A stretch of DNA of 33,054 bases from Chara braunii (taxonomy: Eukaryota > Streptophyta > Charophyceae > Charales > Characeae), in assembly GCA_003427395.1 (NCBI GenBank), contig BFEA01000304.1, forward strand, positions 579,769-612,822. Direction: 5' to 3'. Below the pieces are notes generated by a model that saw only the letters and a program-made list of their open reading frames with translations, did no database searches and was not told where the DNA came from. The position numbers and the translations under genes are program-made. The stretch's first letter is position 1, and each line of letters begins with the position of its first letter. Positions 29,347 through 33,054 of this stretch are shown piece by piece.

Positions 29347-30669
29347 AATAAGCTGCCTGTCCTATCTATCGTTGATCAAATCTCTCAGATACCATTTGGG
29401 TCTGAGCATTTTGTAGGCGGACTTGACCGTCAACTGCTGCAGGCTAATATGACTTACCTTGGGGGTTCCCCTCCTGTGGGAAGGCTGCCAAGTCCATTCC
29501 ACCAGGTCTAGAGCCAGGTACTGGATTGGTTTGTCAGGCTGGAACGCCACCCTTTGTTCCTTCTCTTCTAAGACCCTCACACGGTGCACTGCCTCTTTAT
29601 TTCTCCATTTGAAAGGTCTTCTACTCCCTTGGAGGGTGCCCATTTTGGTGATGGTGTGGTGCTCAACCAGGACTAATTGGGGTAAGACCATATTTATCTG
29701 GCCAATCCTTAGCGGGGTCCCTGTGCATGCCACCCAATCTCCTATTCTCAAGGTAGGGCCACGTTTGAGGATCTGGTACCATTCCAGTGGGATGACTTTT
29801 ATGAAGTTCTGAAAAAACTCCTCCACACGGTGACAGTATTTTAAGGTTGCTCGCAGCTGGTCCTTTGTTTTCCAGTCGTGCCTCTCATGATCCTAAAGAT
29901 CCCCTACTCTAAGAATGTCATGCTTAACCCAACTTTTTCAAGGCAAGGCTAAGCTCTTCATGACGCAGCCCCTCGTGTTTGTTATCCATCTGTTTCCGAA
30001 GAGAGGTTGACGGTGGACCTCCTCCGAATGATCGGGGTGGTTCTTGTCTGTGAGCGGGAGGTTACGCCAGGTTTGCAGCAAGGATGGCCAGAATGTATCC
30101 ATTGTTTGAGCCCCACCTTCCGGCCTATCCCTACCGTGTGGGAGTTTGTGTGGGATTGTCCAGAACCGATCTTCCAGCCATGTCAGCGGATGGATCGTAT
30201 GGGGGGTAAATCATTTTATACGTAGGGCTTGTACGTGTGTGGCTGGATCAATAATTCTCAATCCTCCCCTTGCTTTAGGTTGGATAATTGAGTCCTAGGC
30301 CACGCGGCTTATTGCATTGGCCTGCTCCCCATCCCCTCTCCATAGGAAAGTTGCTGTCTTTTTCCTTAGGCTCTCCAGGGCCGCTTTGCTCAATGGCCAC
30401 AACAAGGATTTGTACCATAAGGACGCAAAAATCACGTTATTGAGTATCAGCGCTCGACCGAAAAGGGATGTGCGTTTGTTCCTCCAATTGTTTAGTTTAT
30501 GTTGGGCCGGGGTGCTAATCCATTCATCATTGATTGATGGTCATCCTTCAGTGGTTATGGACATCCCCATGATTCTTATTGGGGCCTCTAATGGCCTCCA
30601 TGCGACTTGTGGTGACTCTGGCGGGCGCCCCCCTTGGTAGTGGATCCACCAGCCTTGTGTTTTAGATCC

Positions 30670-31095
30670 TCAGTTAACTACCATATCGGACACCTTGACA
30701 AACTTTTCCATCATCCGCTGGATTTCCTCCATATTACGGTGTGTGGCCTCTGTCATTATTGTGAGATCGTCCGCTAACAGAGAGCATACCAGGATTGCGT
30801 CCTCTGGGATGCGTGTGACACGTATTTTGGTAATATTTTTATTAGTCCGAAGATTGGCAGCTAGAGCTAGGAAAAGGAAGGGGGCTATTGGATCCCCCCG
30901 GCGGACTGATCTTTCCAAATGTAGAGGCAGCGCAAGACTTTCATTAATTTGGACGCAAGTGGTAGCGTTTTGGTGCAGGATTCGTATCCAACATCAGAAA
31001 TCCGGCCTGAAGTTCATTTTTTCTAGACATTTGCCCAGAAACAACCAGTCCACGTGGTCGATGAAAATCAGGGCCGCATTTTGTCGCGAGTGGGT
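30670..31095 (-). pseudogene. LINE reverse transcriptase domain, truncated
   Basis: Begins with FIDHVDWLFLGKCLEKMNF (RT motif around the D-x-VDW-L pattern) and passes a stop into ATTCVQINESLALPLHL. It then reads SVRRGDPIAPFLFLALAANL, the R-x-GDP-P-FLF block, and SLLADDLTIM, an ADD catalytic box. Conserved parts upstream (endonuclease, RT palm start) are missing because the element is 5'-truncated. Frames differ between the first and second halves, so it is inactive. Confidence 0.92.
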
Positions 31096-31102
31096 CGTAA
31101 GC

Positions 31103-32130
31103 TAACGATCCACCAATCAAACACATTTATCATTTTTTGCAAAATAAATGGGGGGGGGCGGAGAGTAACAATCCAGCAATCAAACACATTTATTATTTTT
31201 CGCAAAAGAAAAAGTGGGGGGAAAATCACTTTTCTCCCCCCACCTACTCTCCCCACTACTCAACAAGCATGGGGGGAAGAGTAATGATCCACCAATCAAA
31301 CACATTTCTCATTTTCTGCAAAAACAAAATGGGTGGAGAATCGCGATTCTCCCTCTATCTACTCTCCCAACCAATCAACCGGGCAAAAGTAACGATCCGC
31401 CAATAAAACATATTTCTCATTTTTCGGAAAACAAAAGTTGGGCCTCACCTACTCTCTCAACTAATTAACCGGGGAAGACTAATGGTCCAACAATCAAACA
31501 CATTTCTCATTTTTAGCAAAAACAAGGTGGGGGAAGAATCGTGATTCTCCCCCCACCTACTCTCCCAATTAATCAACATGCATGGGGGAAGAGTAACGAT
31601 CCACCAATCAAACATATTTTTCATTTTTCGCAAAAAAAATGGTGGGGGGAGAACCGGGGTCCCCATCTACTCTCCCAGCTGATCAACTAGGAAAGAGTTA
31701 CGATCCACCAATCAAACACATTTCTCATTTTTCGCAAAAAAAAAAGTTGGGGGAAGAATTACGATTTTTCCCCCACCTACTCTCTCAACAAATCAACCGG
31801 CGAAGAGTGATGATCTACCAATCAAACTCGTTTCTCATTTTTCACAAAAAAATGGTGGGGGGCGGGGGAGAGTAACGATCCACCAATCAAACACATTTCT
31901 TATTTGTCGCAAAAAAAAAGGTGGGGGGAGAAATGCGATTCTCCCCCCACCTACTCTCCCTACCACTCAACAAGCATGGGGGGAAGAGTAACGATCCCAA
32001 ATCAAAACGCATTTCTGATTTTTCGGAAAAAAAAAGAAGGTGGGCGGGGAAATGCAGTTCTCCCCTTACGCACTCTCCCCACTACTCAACAAGCATGGGG
32101 CGGAGAGTAATGATCCACCAAGCAACAGAA
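31103..32130. repeat. ~115-bp palindromic satellite, block 2 (about 11 units)
   Basis: Continuation of block 1 after the LINE, starting with the right target duplication TAACGATCCACC (31103-31114). It has the same order of parts, including the AATCGCGATT palindrome and short units near 31107 and 31811 that lack the right arm. The array is cut at about 32118 by another insertion. Confidence 0.95.
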
Positions 32131-32928
32131 AAGGTGAGGCGGGAGAGGCTGAATCTTACCTCTAGATGCGATTGTGGACGCAACCAATAAGTTTGATGCT
32201 TGCGATCGCTCCTCCGACGTCAAACCATGATCAACATGTAATGATGGCAACGATGGGGAGAGGCAGTGTAGTGAGCATATGGATGGTCCACCGGGATGGC
32301 AACGCAGGTAAAGTAGCAGCAACAATGGTGCAAAAATATACCAAATATGCAACAGTGCACACTAGAAAACTCACAAGAAAAAAGGGCCCTGATGAAAAAG
32401 GAAACTGTTACCGATGAAAAAATGAGGTTGGTCCCGAAAAAAACGGTACCGGATTTTTTTTTTTTGTATCGGTATTTTTTTTCCAAAAAACAAGCCCGAC
32501 AGCGAGAATTTGCAAAAAGAGGCTGGTACCTTGTTCCGGGGGAGAGACATGGGTTACCCAAGCGCGGCAAAAAAATAGTAGGTCGACAAAAAAATAGTAG
32601 GTCGGCACAAAACTTAGTAGGCCGACATTTATGAACGGCACCGTCCATGAGCAGCATCCAGAGCCCAACCACCAACGTCGAGCACAAGCCTCGAACCACC
32701 ATTGCCTTCTAGTGCCAGCGCCCGCCACCCCCGCGCCAGCGCCCACCCCAGCCACCACCACCATTGCTAGCGAACTACTTTTTGGATAGTGGGAGGAGAA
32801 TTGCGATTTACCACCAAGTGTCGATGCCCACCACAAAGTGTCAGCGCCCTCCCCACAGCGCAAAAGTGTGCCGGCAAGTGCCAAAGTCCACCCTCCAGCG
32901 CCAGCTCGTAGCTAGCGCCCGTGGGAAG
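32118..32928. other. Non-satellite insertion, unidentified
   Basis: About 800 bp between GAGTAATGATCCACC (ending near 32119) and GAGTAACGATCCA (starting near 32928). It contains a three-copy AATAGTAGGTCGAC-like repeat (32570-32627), a C-rich part with irregular GCCAGCGCCC units (32710-32920), and a satellite scrap (GAGGAGAATTGCGATT near 32802). Minus-strand frames at 32220-32884 are low-complexity. No TIR, A tail or protein motif identifies it. Confidence 0.5.
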
Positions 32929-32955
32929 AGTAACGATCCATGAATCACCGTCGTG
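32925..32955. repeat. Last satellite fragment
   Basis: GGGAAGAGTAACGATCCATGAATCA matches the beginning of the 115-bp unit, in phase with block 2, then diverges. Confidence 0.75.
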
Positions 32956-32970
32956 ACTACATAAAAAAAA

Positions 32971-32972
<2 letters not shown>

Positions 32973-33051
<79 letters not shown>

Positions 33052-33054
33052 TTC
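32973..33054. repeat. CT microsatellite and T run at window edge
   Basis: About 70 bp of CT dinucleotides from roughly 32973 ending in an 11-nt T run. Like the CT tract at 4627-4685, this sits at a sequence edge. Confidence 0.95.

Larger units (their letters stand above)
28155..31102 (-). mobile_element. 5'-truncated L1-type LINE inserted in the satellite
   Basis: On the minus strand the element starts inside the reverse transcriptase domain at about 31102 and ends in a 24-nt A tail (plus-strand T run 28155-28178). It carries parts of ORF2 in order: RT (about 31095-30670), a decayed linker (30669-29350), the zinc-binding zf-RVT domain (29346-29053), a C-terminal piece (29104-28817, shifted frame) and a ~660-bp 3' UTR. 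The UTR contains a two-copy 96-bp repeat (near 28331 and 28427). Truncation at the 5' end, the A tail and flanking duplications are the marks of target-primed reverse transcription. Multiple stops and shifts make it inactive. Confidence 0.93.

Noticed and set aside
25558-32110. Numerous 60-120 codon frames with NDPPIKHISHF-type repeats
   Set aside because: They are translations of the 115-bp satellite and vary in frame from unit to unit.

Overview
This window looks like intergenic, repeat-dominated nuclear DNA from a eukaryote, most likely a land plant or close relative. The evidence is an L1-type LINE whose reverse transcriptase is followed by a plant-style zinc-binding domain, two tRNA-derived SINEs, a Tourist/Harbinger-like MITE with TTA target duplications, a non-autonomous hAT element with a perfect 8-bp duplication, long CT, CA and ATC microsatellites, long satellites, and a decayed Ulp1-type protease frame of the kind often carried by plant DNA transposons. 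I see no bacterial gene organisation, no rRNA, no CRISPR array and no gene that is convincingly intact. The species cannot be named from the sequence.

Layout. 1-4.7 kb: MITE, G-tract, SINE, foldback element, a tandem duplication ending in ATC repeats, and a CT microsatellite that stops at a single N (4686). 4.7-5.76 kb: an assembly artefact. Bases 4687-5719 repeat 20516-21548 with no difference seen, start right after the N, and end at a Tn5/Nextera mate-pair junction adapter (5719-5756). 5.76-8.3 kb: CT microsatellite, hairpins and a GC-ended dispersed repeat. 8.3-15.2 kb: mostly unidentified unique DNA with a few weak open frames, a tandem repeat carrying TTCG-loop hairpins, and a GGGGTAA array. 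15.2-20.0 and 22.4-24.35 kb: decayed minus-strand coding DNA whose downstream end is a Ulp1/C48 cysteine protease domain. The two blocks are separated by 20.4-22.4 kb of nested insertions (hAT element, SINE, another TIR element, CA repeat). 24.5-25.33 kb: a ~53-bp tandem array in which most units hold a long palindrome. 25.33-28.15 and 31.1-32.13 kb: a ~115-bp satellite, also palindromic, interrupted by a 5'-truncated L1 LINE (28155-31102) flanked by an imperfect 12-bp target duplication. 32.1-33.05 kb: a further insertion, a last satellite scrap and a CT/T-rich end.

The two points that matter most are these. (1) The window contains a proven adapter junction, and the duplicated block is positioned as expected if 5757 and 21548 are the two ends of one circularised ~15.8-kb mate-pair fragment; 4687-5756 should not be treated as genome. 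(2) The 24.5-32.1 kb region is a fusion of two different palindrome-bearing tandem arrays. In the second, shortened units recur that have lost one hairpin arm between G-tracts. The large minus-strand frame upstream of the Ulp1 domain is not recognised and is the best candidate for something undescribed, although it is clearly mutated.
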